The notes under the pieces: model-generated | The model's input: the letters and a program-made list of their open reading frames with translations, nothing else | Database searches by the model: none | Told to the model about the DNA's origin: nothing | Made by a program: the position numbers and the translations under genes | Shown here: positions 1 through 7,286 of the stretch, piece by piece | How positions within the stretch are numbered: position 1 is the stretch's first letter | Layout: every line of letters starts with the position of its first letter | From: an uncultured Eubacteriales bacterium | GTDB lineage: Bacteria > Bacillota > Clostridia > Oscillospirales > Acutalibacteraceae | DNA: 16,754 bases | Direction of reading: 5' to 3' | NCBI GenBank assembly: GCA_934489735.1 | Contig: CAKSSR010000036.1 | Coordinates: 1 to 16,754 of the forward strand

Positions 1-73
1 ATAGCTTGGTAAATATCTTTCCGTTAGGAGAGAGTTCCCAAGAACCCTGCGACTTTAGTCGTGGGAGGTTCAG
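1..73 (+). mobile_element. Right end of an IS200/IS605-family (TnpB-type) element
   Basis: The sequence shows a compact hairpin: GAAC at 42-45 pairs with GTTC at 68-71, and inside it CCTGCGAC (46-53) pairs with GTCGTGGG (58-65) around a TTTA loop, with two G-T pairs. A GACTTTAGTC core followed by GGTTCA is the usual form of the right end of IS200/IS605 elements carrying tnpB, where it also forms the 3' end of the TnpB guide RNA scaffold. From about base 74 the sequence reads in frame as RimI, so the element boundary is placed at 72-75. The transposase and TnpB genes, if present, lie left of the window. Family assignment rests on this end structure only. Confidence 0.7.
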
Positions 74-322
74 GAGGGATATATAAATAACTTCGCAGTC
101 AATCCAAAATATCAGAATTTAGGAATCGGTGACTCAATCTTGAAAGCATCAATAGACCTTGGTAAAAAGAATAAATTAAGTTTCTTAACATTAGAAGTAC
201 GTAAATCTAACGTTAAGGCTATATCTATTTATAAAAAGAATAATTTCTTAACGGTTGGCATAAGAAAATCATTCTACAGACAACCAACAGAAGACGCAGT
301 TTTAATGACTTACTACTATTAA
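74..322 (+). pseudogene. rimI: 3' part of rimI, ribosomal protein S18-alanine N-acetyltransferase, cut by the IS end
   Basis: Reading from about 74 gives a RimI/GNAT C-terminal half: the beta strand NNFAVNPKY, then the acetyl-CoA pyrophosphate-binding loop YQNLGIGD (Q-x-x-G-x-G form), then LEVRKSNVKAISIYKKNNF, the typical GNAT end in which a Tyr/Asn pair lines the acceptor site. RimI acetylates the N-terminal alanine of ribosomal protein S18 and is commonly encoded next to tsaD, as here. Roughly the first half of a usual 145-155 aa protein is absent because the IS200/IS605 end abuts it. The first ATG inside the remnant (140) lies after the CoA loop, so a product from it could not be an active acetyltransferase. 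The 5' half may still exist on the far side of the element. Confidence 0.72.
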
Positions 323-344
323 GTTTAATAAAGGAGGAATAAGG

Positions 345-371
345 TTGCAAAAAAAAGCGATCTTAGTATAA
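345..371 (+). CDS. Possible 8-codon leader ORF in front of tsaD
   Basis: A good ribosome binding site, AAGGAGG (331-337), sits 7 bases before a TTG that opens an 8-codon frame ending TAA at 369-371, 7 bases before the tsaD ATG. tsaD itself has only a run of A residues directly upstream. The ORF may load ribosomes that then re-initiate on tsaD, or the arrangement may be a remnant of an indel. It is listed because it is the only explanation seen for a strong binding site 41 bases from the tsaD start. Confidence 0.25.
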   Translation: MQKKAILV

Positions 372-378
372 AAAAAAC

Positions 379-1413
379 ATGAAAATATTAGCAATAGAAT
401 CATCTTGTGACGAAACAGCTTGCGCTATAGTCGAAAATGGTAGACATGAACTGGCATCAACTATAGCCTCACAAGTGGATGAACATAAATTATATGGCGG
501 AGTTGTGCCTGAAATAGCATCTAGACGCCATATTGAAGCAATATCTAGAATAACTCAAGAAACTTTAAAGAAATCTAATCTCTCATTTAAAGATATAGAT
601 GCACTGGCTGTAACATATGCACCTGGATTAATAGGCGCATTGCTAGTGGGAGTCAATTTTGTTAAGGGATTATCTTTAGCCTTAAACCTCCCTATCATTC
701 CAGTACATCACTTGAGATCACATATAGCAGCAAACTATGTAACAAATGTCAACCTGGAACCTCCTTTCTTGTGCTTGATTGCATCCGGAGGCCATAGCCA
801 CATCGTAGAAGTGTTGGATTATACTAAATTTAATATAATTGGTAAGACAAGAGACGACGCAGCAGGAGAAGCCTTCGATAAGGCAGCAAGAACTATGGGA
901 CTGTCATACCCGGGAGGCATTGAAATAGATAAAATAGCAAAATTCGGTGACGATCAATTCGTTAAATTGCCTGTCCCTAAAATAAATGGATCTGATTACG
1001 ATTTCAGCTTCTCTGGATTGAAAACTGCTATCATCAATCAAGTAAATTCATATAAAATGAAAAATAATAACTTGACCGATTTGTCTTCAGATAAGCAGGC
1101 GTTGTATAATTTTGCCGCATCATTTAGAAAATCAGTCGTAGATATACTTGTATCTAAGTTTATTAAGGCCGCTGAAGCTTTTAATTACAAAAAGTTAGTA
1201 TTGGCAGGCGGAGTGTCAGCAAACTCTTTGCTACGAGAAGAACTTAATAAAGAATGTATTAAGAGAAATTGGGAACTATTTATGCCTCAATTAAATCTTT
1301 GTGGGGACAATGCTACAATGGTAGGAGCTCAGGCATATTATGAATATGTGGGCAATCATATAGGTGATTTGAGTTTGAATGCAATTGCTTCCCTTTCAAT
1401 TGAAAAAATTTAA
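379..1413 (+). CDS. tsaD: tRNA N6-adenosine threonylcarbamoyltransferase TsaD
   Basis: TsaD transfers the threonylcarbamoyl group from TC-AMP to A37 of ANN-decoding tRNAs, giving t6A, as the catalytic subunit of the TsaB-TsaD-TsaE complex in the cytoplasm. The 344 aa product matches the usual length. Family marks are MKILAIESSCDETA at the start, the metal-binding H111-x3-H115 in HHLRSH, SGGHSHIVEV, the DDAAGEAFDKAAR loop, LAGGVSANS, and CGDNATM with the metal ligand Asp310. All expected ligands are present, so it should be active. The ATG at 379 gives the canonical N terminus, but the nearest good ribosome binding site is at 331-337; an in-frame stop (TAG 364-366) rules out a longer form. It follows the rimI remnant by 56 bases, as in the common rimI-tsaD pair, so the upstream IS insertion may alter its expression. 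Confidence 0.97.
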   Translation: MKILAIESSCDETACAIVENGRHELASTIASQVDEHKLYGGVVPEIASRRHIEAISRITQETLKKSNLSFKDIDALAVTYAPGLIGALLVGVNFVKGLSLALNLPIIPVHHLRSHIAANYVTNVNLEPPFLCLIASGGHSHIVEVLDYTKFNIIGKTRDDAAGEAFDKAARTMGLSYPGGIEIDKIAKFGDDQFVKLPVPKINGSDYDFSFSGLKTAIINQVNSYKMKNNNLTDLSSDKQALYNFAASFRKSVVDILVSKFIKAAEAFNYKKLVLAGGVSANSLLREELNKECIKRNWELFMPQLNLCGDNATMVGAQAYYEYVGNHIGDLSLNAIASLSIEKI

Positions 1414-1444
1414 ACTCCACTTAAAATTAAGTGAAGTTTGTTTT
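1412..1444. terminator. Bidirectional terminator between tsaD and the convergent small operon
   Basis: The arms 1412-1424 and 1427-1439 form a long stem with one mismatch and a 2-base centre (a larger loop is likely in RNA). It is followed by GTTTT on the plus strand, and on the minus strand by a T run complementary to the A run at 1403-1408. It lies just after the tsaD stop and 7 bases past the stop of the convergent gene, so it can serve both. Confidence 0.75.
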
Positions 1445-1451
1445 GCAAGAT

Positions 1452-1736
1452 CTATCCTTCAACATCTTCTTTGTTTTCTACTTGTTCTACTAGATCTCTC
1501 TTAAATACTAAATACCAGTTGTCTAAGATTCCAAAAAACTCTTCGTCGGTTATCTTTATATTAAACCTTTCTTTAACTACCCTCTTGGCATCCTTTAAAT
1601 TGGTACAGCTTACTACTGTCCTAAACAATCCGCAATCATTACAATTGACTGCTTCTAAATATTTATTCTTTCTTTCCTCCGCAAGAGCATTGTAATCCCT
1701 TGGTTGTATTGATCCACTGTCCATAAATCCTGACAT
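1452..1736 (-). CDS. Small acidic protein of unknown function, weakly Nif11-like
   Basis: This 94 aa product starts at the ATG whose first base is 1736, because AAGGAG lies 8 bases before it; a GTG three codons earlier directly abuts that site. I do not recognise a close family. The stretch from YLEAVNCNDCGLF through DAKRVVKERFNIKITDEEF has the helix-turn-helix spacing of the Nif11-like domain (F/YL..V..D..L...L......A..VAKE.G..I...E), but there is no GG leader cleavage site and no Cys/Ser-rich core, so a RiPP precursor role is not supported. Three cysteines lie near the middle and the tail is acidic. It is the second gene of a two-gene operon, 25 bases after the 197 aa gene, with no promoter of its own seen. 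No signal peptide or membrane segment is visible. Confidence 0.75.
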   Translation of the reverse strand: MSGFMDSGSIQPRDYNALAEERKNKYLEAVNCNDCGLFRTVVSCTNLKDAKRVVKERFNIKITDEEFFGILDNWYLVFKRDLVEQVENKEDVEG

Positions 1737-1761
1737 ATTAATCACTCCTTCAATTTATTAT

Positions 1762-2355
1762 TTACTTGTCCCTCCAAATATGTTTCTCTGCATATTCAAA
1801 TGCTTCCTCTAGAATAACAAAGAAATACGCATCTAACATAGTTGCTTCATCACTGATATACTTTTTAAATTCTTCGTCTACAGCTTCATATAATATTTTA
1901 TAAACTCCCTTAGCATCACTCATTCCAACAGCTTTTGTCATAACATCTTTTGCTTTCTCTATATTTTCTTGCTCAACTATGTACCTGAACTCTTTTATTA
2001 TTTTTTGATACCAATCTCTACAATTGCTATCCACAGCTTGAATAAGGCTTGATAGTTTGTCTTTATTATTTTGAATCTTCTGATATCTATCTCCCCACAT
2101 CTTATTCTCTATTTGGCTAAGAAATGCATCCATAACATCATCAAGCATATCGTCGCTCAATTCATACTTAGAAATCTTACTACTTTTCAAAAATTCTTTT
2201 ATATCTCTTTCATTTTCTCTAGTAGTAGCTTCGATATATATATTCAAATTGTTAGGCATTTCGTCAAAAATCTTAGTCATTTCCGATCTAAACTTCTCGA
2301 CCATGTTATTAATGCTTCTTTCTCTATCATCAATGAGAAGCATAAAACTATCCAT
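1762..2355 (-). CDS. Unknown charged helical protein, 197 aa, first gene of a two-gene operon
   Basis: The start at 2355 (MDSFMLLIDD) is chosen because GGGAGGGTG precedes it at proper spacing. The longer frame beginning at 2391 would start inside the promoter region and upstream of the likely transcription start. The protein is rich in Glu, Lys and Asp and reads as mostly alpha-helical, for example residues 10-60, 75-130 and 135-195. It has no signal peptide, no membrane segment and no motif I recognise; a late Trp and the WRDK end are its only notable points. Transcription comes from a near-perfect promoter (2380-2408) and continues into the 94 aa gene, so the two are probably made together and may interact. 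It lies divergently from pckG. The function is unknown. Confidence 0.8.
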   Translation of the reverse strand: MDSFMLLIDDRERSINNMVEKFRSEMTKIFDEMPNNLNIYIEATTRENERDIKEFLKSSKISKYELSDDMLDDVMDAFLSQIENKMWGDRYQKIQNNKDKLSSLIQAVDSNCRDWYQKIIKEFRYIVEQENIEKAKDVMTKAVGMSDAKGVYKILYEAVDEEFKKYISDEATMLDAYFFVILEEAFEYAEKHIWRDK

Positions 2356-2379
2356 AATAAACACCCTCCCTTCAAGGAA

Positions 2380-2408
2380 AGTATAACACAAAATTAAACT
2401 AGTGTCAA
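2380..2408 (-). promoter_or_regulatory. Consensus sigma-A promoter of the 197 aa/94 aa operon
   Basis: Read on the minus strand, TTGACA (2408-2403), a 17-base spacer and TATACT (2385-2380) match the housekeeping consensus at 11 of 12 positions with ideal spacing. The -10 ends 24 bases before the chosen ATG, which leaves room for the ribosome binding site. The site overlaps the upstream region of pckG, so the two divergent genes may interfere with each other. Confidence 0.85.
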
Positions 2409-2436
2409 GTATTTTATATGAAAGTTGGTGATTTAT

Positions 2437-4197
2437 TTGTTAAACAACAAATATCTTTTAACATGGGTTGAAGAAATGAAAAAACTTGTCAATCCAGAGA
2501 ACGTAATTTTAATAGACGGAAGTAAAGAACAGTTGGAAGAACTAAAAGGCATTGCATGTAAAAGTGGAGAGCTTATAAAGCTTAATGAAGAAAAATTACC
2601 TAATTCTTTTTTACATCGCAGCCATGTAGATGATGTATCAAGGGTTGAAGAATGTACATTCATATGTACCGAACGACAAGAGGATGTAGGAAGTACTAAT
2701 AATTGGATGAAATCGGATGAAGCATATAAGAAATTATATACAATTGCTAAAGATTCATATAACGGCAGGGACATGTATGTCATTCCATTTTTATTAGGAC
2801 CTGAAAATTCTAAGTTTTCATTAATAGGAGTTGAAATAACTGATTCCATTTATGTAGTCTTAAACATGGCTATAATGACAAAAGTGGGTAAGATTGCATT
2901 AGATCAATTGAAAAATAGTAACGATTTTACTAGATGCCTTCACTGCAAATGTGACTTAGATAAAGACAATAGATATATCTGTCACTTCCCGGAAGACAAT
3001 ACTATAATTTCTTTAAATTCGGCTTACGGCGGCAACGCTTTGTTGAGTAAGAAATGTATGGGCTTACGACTCGCTTCAAATAGAGGCAAGAAAGAAGGCT
3101 GGTTAGCAGAACACATGCTAATACTAGAAATTTCTAGACCAAACAAAGAAAACAAATACATTTTAGCAGCATTTCCTTCAGCATGTGGTAAGACTAACTT
3201 TTCGATGTTAATACCGCCCGAACATTATTTACAGAAAGGATATAAAATATCATGCGTTGGCGACGATATTGCATGGATAAGGAAGGATGACAAAGGCCAA
3301 TTGTGGGCAGTCAATCCAGAGTCAGGATTTTTTGGAGTGGCACCAGGAACAAATAGTAAAACCAATAACAATGCACTCATATCTACAAAGAAGGATTCAA
3401 TCTTTACAAATGTAGCATATAACGAAGACGATGGAACAGTATGGTGGGAAGGACTGACAGAGACACCCCCGGATAACTTAATAGATTGGAAAGGTGAACA
3501 ATGGATAAATAAAAATGATCCAGCAGCACATCCAAATAGTAGGTTTACCTCACCAATAGTTAACTGCCCTTGTTTGAGTGATAAGTATTTCTCTACAAAC
3601 GGTGTAAAAATTTCAGCAATAATCTTTGGCGGAAGACGTTCGGATACAATTCCATTGGTTTATGAAGCTTTTGACTGGAATCATGGAGTCTTTATTGGAT
3701 CATCAATGTCATCAGAGACGACATCAGCATCAAATGGCAAGACAGGAGTTATCCGTCATGACCCGTTTGCAATGCTGCCTTTCTGTGGCTATAATATCTG
3801 TGACTATTTCCAGCATTGGATAGACTTCGGTAACAATATTGATAAGAATCTAAAAGTATTTAATGTCAATTGGTTCAATAAAGATAAAAATAATAAATAT
3901 ATCTGGCCAGGATTTAGTGACAATATGAGAGTGTTGGATTGGATAGTGAAAAGATGTGATAATGAAGTGGATGCCCGTAAGTCTCCAATAGGATACCTCC
4001 CGTTTGAAGAAGACATTGACATCAGTAACCTTAACATTTCTGACCAGTCTATCAAAAGTATAATAAATATAGATAAAAACCTTTGGCTTTCTGAAATTAA
4101 TAATATAGAGTCCTTTTACAATAGCATTAACGAAAACTTACCTCATATATTAATAGACATACTAAATAATATCAAAAAGCAATTAACTGATTATTAA
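2437..4197 (+). CDS. pckG: Phosphoenolpyruvate carboxykinase, GTP-dependent
   Basis: The enzyme interconverts oxaloacetate and phosphoenolpyruvate plus CO2 using GTP/GDP, for gluconeogenesis or for PEP carboxylation in fermenters. The product of about 586 aa has the length of the GTP class. Marks in order are RDMYVIPFLLGP and GVEITDSIYVV in the N-terminal domain, the P-loop FPSACGKTN (residues 246-254, with the reactive Cys250 typical of GTP-PEPCK), the metal-binding CVGDDIAWI (273-281), GFFGVAPGTN, IFGGRRSDTIPL and the C-terminal SSMSSETTSA. No key residue seems lost. The TTG at 2437 is preferred over the TTG at 2425 because AGTTGGTGAT (2423-2432) matches AGGAGGTGAT with good spacing to 2437 and overlaps the earlier TTG. 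The gene is single, bounded by a divergent operon and a strong terminator. Confidence 0.96.
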   Translation: MLNNKYLLTWVEEMKKLVNPENVILIDGSKEQLEELKGIACKSGELIKLNEEKLPNSFLHRSHVDDVSRVEECTFICTERQEDVGSTNNWMKSDEAYKKLYTIAKDSYNGRDMYVIPFLLGPENSKFSLIGVEITDSIYVVLNMAIMTKVGKIALDQLKNSNDFTRCLHCKCDLDKDNRYICHFPEDNTIISLNSAYGGNALLSKKCMGLRLASNRGKKEGWLAEHMLILEISRPNKENKYILAAFPSACGKTNFSMLIPPEHYLQKGYKISCVGDDIAWIRKDDKGQLWAVNPESGFFGVAPGTNSKTNNNALISTKKDSIFTNVAYNEDDGTVWWEGLTETPPDNLIDWKGEQWINKNDPAAHPNSRFTSPIVNCPCLSDKYFSTNGVKISAIIFGGRRSDTIPLVYEAFDWNHGVFIGSSMSSETTSASNGKTGVIRHDPFAMLPFCGYNICDYFQHWIDFGNNIDKNLKVFNVNWFNKDKNNKYIWPGFSDNMRVLDWIVKRCDNEVDARKSPIGYLPFEEDIDISNLNISDQSIKSIINIDKNLWLSEINNIESFYNSINENLPHILIDILNNIKKQLTDY

Positions 4198-4225
4198 TTT
4201 CCTCAATCAAAGTAAAATAAATCAA

Positions 4226-4272
4226 ACAGACCATACCTTTTCAAACTTTAAGGGTGTGGTCTGTCACTTTTT
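4226..4272 (+). terminator. Rho-independent terminator of pckG
   Basis: ACAGACCATACC (from 4226) pairs with GGTGTGGTCTGT (ending 4264) with one mismatch or wobble and a loop of about 15 bases that itself can zip a few A-T pairs. T residues follow at 4268-4272. It lies 28 bases after the pckG stop and just past the end of the convergent minus-strand gene, for which it could also act, though the T run on that side is weak. Confidence 0.8.
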
Positions 4273-4277
4273 CGTAA

Positions 4278-7200
4278 TTATTTTCTAGTTTTTTTCTTAG
4301 GCTTACGTTTTTTCGCTTCTAATTCCTTTTTACGTTCTAAAAATTTTTCTGTCATATAGTCATCAAAAGATTCTTTTGCTTTTTCCTGTAGTTTACTCTC
4401 ATCACTTATTGGAATTTTTATTAAGCTTCTATATGTTTCATCACATATTTTATTATATATTTCATCAGGTATAGTTACTTTATTTCCATCTACAACAAAT
4501 TCATCTTTTTCTGGCTCTTGTTCATTCAATTTATCTTCCATCTTTTCCAGCCATGATTTCAACTCCTCACATCTATTTATATTAAATTTTGATGCATCCA
4601 GCATAAGAGATACAGGCAAGTTTTTATCTTTGATATATTTTTTATACATACAACTACCAAGTGTTTTTTCATAAAAGTTCGTAAATTCTATACCAGTATA
4701 TTCTCCTAGGTCTTTCTGGCTAAACTCTGGCAGCAAACTGAATTCTTTAGCTTTTCCTTCTATCGGATTATCAACTAATATTTGAATCTCACTTCCATTC
4801 TTTTTATAAAGAATTTTAATAATTTCTTCAGCTGCTTCTAATTTCTCATCATCAGTTAAGTAATTCCAGTATAAATTAGGCTTCATATTAAAATTACATA
4901 CTGATATCATTTCTTTATGACTTTGTATATAATTAATTACTTGTTTTTGGGGATGATACAACTTCATATTTAGGCTATTTTCACCTTCTGCCAACTCATC
5001 TAAGTATTTCTTAAAATTTCCTCCCAATGTACCGCCTAAAACCCATTCCTTAGCTAAATCTTCTATTTCAACTTTCTTTGTTTCAGCAACTTTACAAATT
5101 GATGATGCTTTTATATATACGTCTTCATCTATTGATTCATTACCGCTGCCTAACTTTTTTAACAGTTCTTCGCATATATTTTTACTACATTCTTCGCTTG
5201 CTTCTTCAAGAACCAAATAGGGAACCATTTTAAACTCTTTATTATTAATAATCATTTCCGGATTTTTGTTAATATAATTATATATCACTTCAACAATATT
5301 ATCTAATCTCTCTTGTCCCATAGTTATACTTGTATTTATACCATTTCTACTCCCTAAGATTCTGCCTAAATTTATACATAAATTAGAGTCAAATTCCTTA
5401 AAATCTATAAATTCTGAAACTATGTCTTCTTTTTTAATACCATTTTGATCTATTTTTTGTTTTACTTTTATTATCATTTCTCTATCTTTATATAAAATTT
5501 CATCAACTACATACTTAGATAGTCCTGCTATCAATCTTTCTTTTTCCTTTTGGGATACACTAGACCAGTCTAAACCAATAGTTGCTTTACCGTCTAATTG
5601 TTTTATAAATTCCCCTAAATGGTCTTTTATATATCTAAATACAGTTGCTGCTAAGGTATTAATACCTACATCAAATAAAGCATTTTTACTTAGTTTACTA
5701 CCATCTACCTTTGTTTCATTTAATAATTCTTCGTCCCATTCAAAGTATATTCCGTCTAGAAATCCTATAATATAAGTTTTTAAAGCAATATCAGTTAAAT
5801 AATCTTCTTTAATATTTTCACTAGTACATAATGAGTTAACATAAATAATTTTTTTATATTTTAATATTTTCTTACAAATATAATTCATTAGATGTTTTTT
5901 AGTTTCTTCTTTCCCTTCTTTATCAATTTTCACAACATTAATATCTGAGTCTTTACCTCCAAATCCTAAATCCGGATCATTAGCAACTGTTGTTATCGCT
6001 TCCTGTTGGAAATTACAAATTTTTAATAATGTTTTTTCATCTACTTCTGTTATTTTTTCAAGACCATTTCCTAAATTTTTATATTTAACAAGATCTCTAA
6101 ATACTTTTTCATTAATTTTTTTCATATCCAACACATTTAACCAAGAAGTAATTTGGGATCTATCGATAATAAACAAAAACTTCTTTTTAAAAGATAGACC
6201 TTCACATAAGCAATCTGATGCTTCTTGTTCGCCCTTAAAGAAAATTTTATCGTAGCCATTCAATAATTTTTCTTTAATCCATTCATCAAGTGCAGATCTA
6301 TCTTCAGTTGCCCCATATTTAATTAAAAAATCGAAACGTCCGTTCGGTATTTCTTTCCAATCATAATACGTTTCAATCAATTTCCAAACATTCTTTACAT
6401 TATGCATATCACTTATCCCACATATCTGTTGAGCATTTCTATCCGAATCTCTTAAAATTATCATATCTCCGTTTCCATTACGATAAACTTTTTTCCCAAT
6501 CCATTCCTTATCTCCATAAATGGTATCCAAATCAGTATCAGAAGGGATATATATATTAATATTTTTGATTTTTTCATATTGTTTTTTAAGCCACCCTGCA
6601 TTCGACGCACAACTCAACCCACATAATATATTCATTACATCTTCAATATCGCCATATTTTTTCATTTCTTTATCTTTGTCAAAATCAATTACAGTCTTAC
6701 CTGCAAAGACTTCCTCACTCACTTCTATTTCTTCAATCTTTTGATCTTTTCGGTCTTTATCATATATAAAAACATTGCCGTTTACTTCTGAGGTATAAAA
6801 TTTACATTTATCATAATTGGGTTTACTTCCTGCGTTAGAATATATGTTCCTACATATAAGTTTAAATGCACTAGATAACTTAATACCTAAACATTTATAA
6901 ATACTCTCTAATCTTAATTCCCCTTCCTTACATATTTTTCTCACTATTTCAGGCTTTATTTTCTTGCAATCTACACTCATTTTTTCACAACCAGCAATCA
7001 AGTTTAGTGATGTATCCATTTTTTCCCCTGTACGTTTTTTAAAAGCCTCCCCTTCAGCCAAAGTAATCAATAATTTTTTATCATTATGGAAGCAATACAC
7101 TTTTTCATCAGCAAGGTCTTGCTCTTCCGTCCCTCCTATTTTTATATCAATATATACTTTTTTCCCATCAGTCAACTGTTTTAAGTCATTTATAAAATCA

Positions 7201-7286
7201 ACTCCATATTTCTTCTTTGCAACTAATTCACTTATATTTTTTGCTATGCAACTTAATGAATATTTTATACTTCCCACATTACTCAT
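4278..7286 (-). CDS. Large protein of unknown function (about 1000 aa), second gene of an orphan operon
   Basis: The 1002 aa reading frame has no domain I recognise. There is no Walker A motif, no nuclease or protease signature, no signal peptide and no clear membrane segment. It is charged (Lys/Glu rich) with many predicted helices and ends in a strongly basic tail, KRKPKKKTRK, which could contact nucleic acid or another polyanion. Local features are an acidic middle region, a Gly-rich patch (WVLGGTLGGNF) and scattered cysteines with no zinc-finger spacing. The ATG at 7286 overlaps the end of the 461 aa gene by 8 bases. AAGGAG directly abuts that ATG, so a GTG at 7277 (9 bases from AAGGAG, just past the upstream stop) may be the real start. 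Translation is probably coupled, suggesting the two proteins work together. Confidence 0.82.
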   Translation of the reverse strand: MSNVGSIKYSLSCIAKNISELVAKKKYGVDFINDLKQLTDGKKVYIDIKIGGTEEQDLADEKVYCFHNDKKLLITLAEGEAFKKRTGEKMDTSLNLIAGCEKMSVDCKKIKPEIVRKICKEGELRLESIYKCLGIKLSSAFKLICRNIYSNAGSKPNYDKCKFYTSEVNGNVFIYDKDRKDQKIEEIEVSEEVFAGKTVIDFDKDKEMKKYGDIEDVMNILCGLSCASNAGWLKKQYEKIKNINIYIPSDTDLDTIYGDKEWIGKKVYRNGNGDMIILRDSDRNAQQICGISDMHNVKNVWKLIETYYDWKEIPNGRFDFLIKYGATEDRSALDEWIKEKLLNGYDKIFFKGEQEASDCLCEGLSFKKKFLFIIDRSQITSWLNVLDMKKINEKVFRDLVKYKNLGNGLEKITEVDEKTLLKICNFQQEAITTVANDPDLGFGGKDSDINVVKIDKEGKEETKKHLMNYICKKILKYKKIIYVNSLCTSENIKEDYLTDIALKTYIIGFLDGIYFEWDEELLNETKVDGSKLSKNALFDVGINTLAATVFRYIKDHLGEFIKQLDGKATIGLDWSSVSQKEKERLIAGLSKYVVDEILYKDREMIIKVKQKIDQNGIKKEDIVSEFIDFKEFDSNLCINLGRILGSRNGINTSITMGQERLDNIVEVIYNYINKNPEMIINNKEFKMVPYLVLEEASEECSKNICEELLKKLGSGNESIDEDVYIKASSICKVAETKKVEIEDLAKEWVLGGTLGGNFKKYLDELAEGENSLNMKLYHPQKQVINYIQSHKEMISVCNFNMKPNLYWNYLTDDEKLEAAEEIIKILYKKNGSEIQILVDNPIEGKAKEFSLLPEFSQKDLGEYTGIEFTNFYEKTLGSCMYKKYIKDKNLPVSLMLDASKFNINRCEELKSWLEKMEDKLNEQEPEKDEFVVDGNKVTIPDEIYNKICDETYRSLIKIPISDESKLQEKAKESFDDYMTEKFLERKKELEAKKRKPKKKTRK

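Noticed and set aside
1438..1695. Plus-strand frame opposite the 94 aa gene
   Set aside because: It starts inside the terminator and is Ser/Leu rich as an antisense shadow; the minus-strand frame has the ribosome binding site and operon context.
2071..2397. Hydrophobic-looking plus-strand frame opposite the 197 aa gene
   Set aside because: It is antisense to the promoter-backed operon and has no ribosome binding site.
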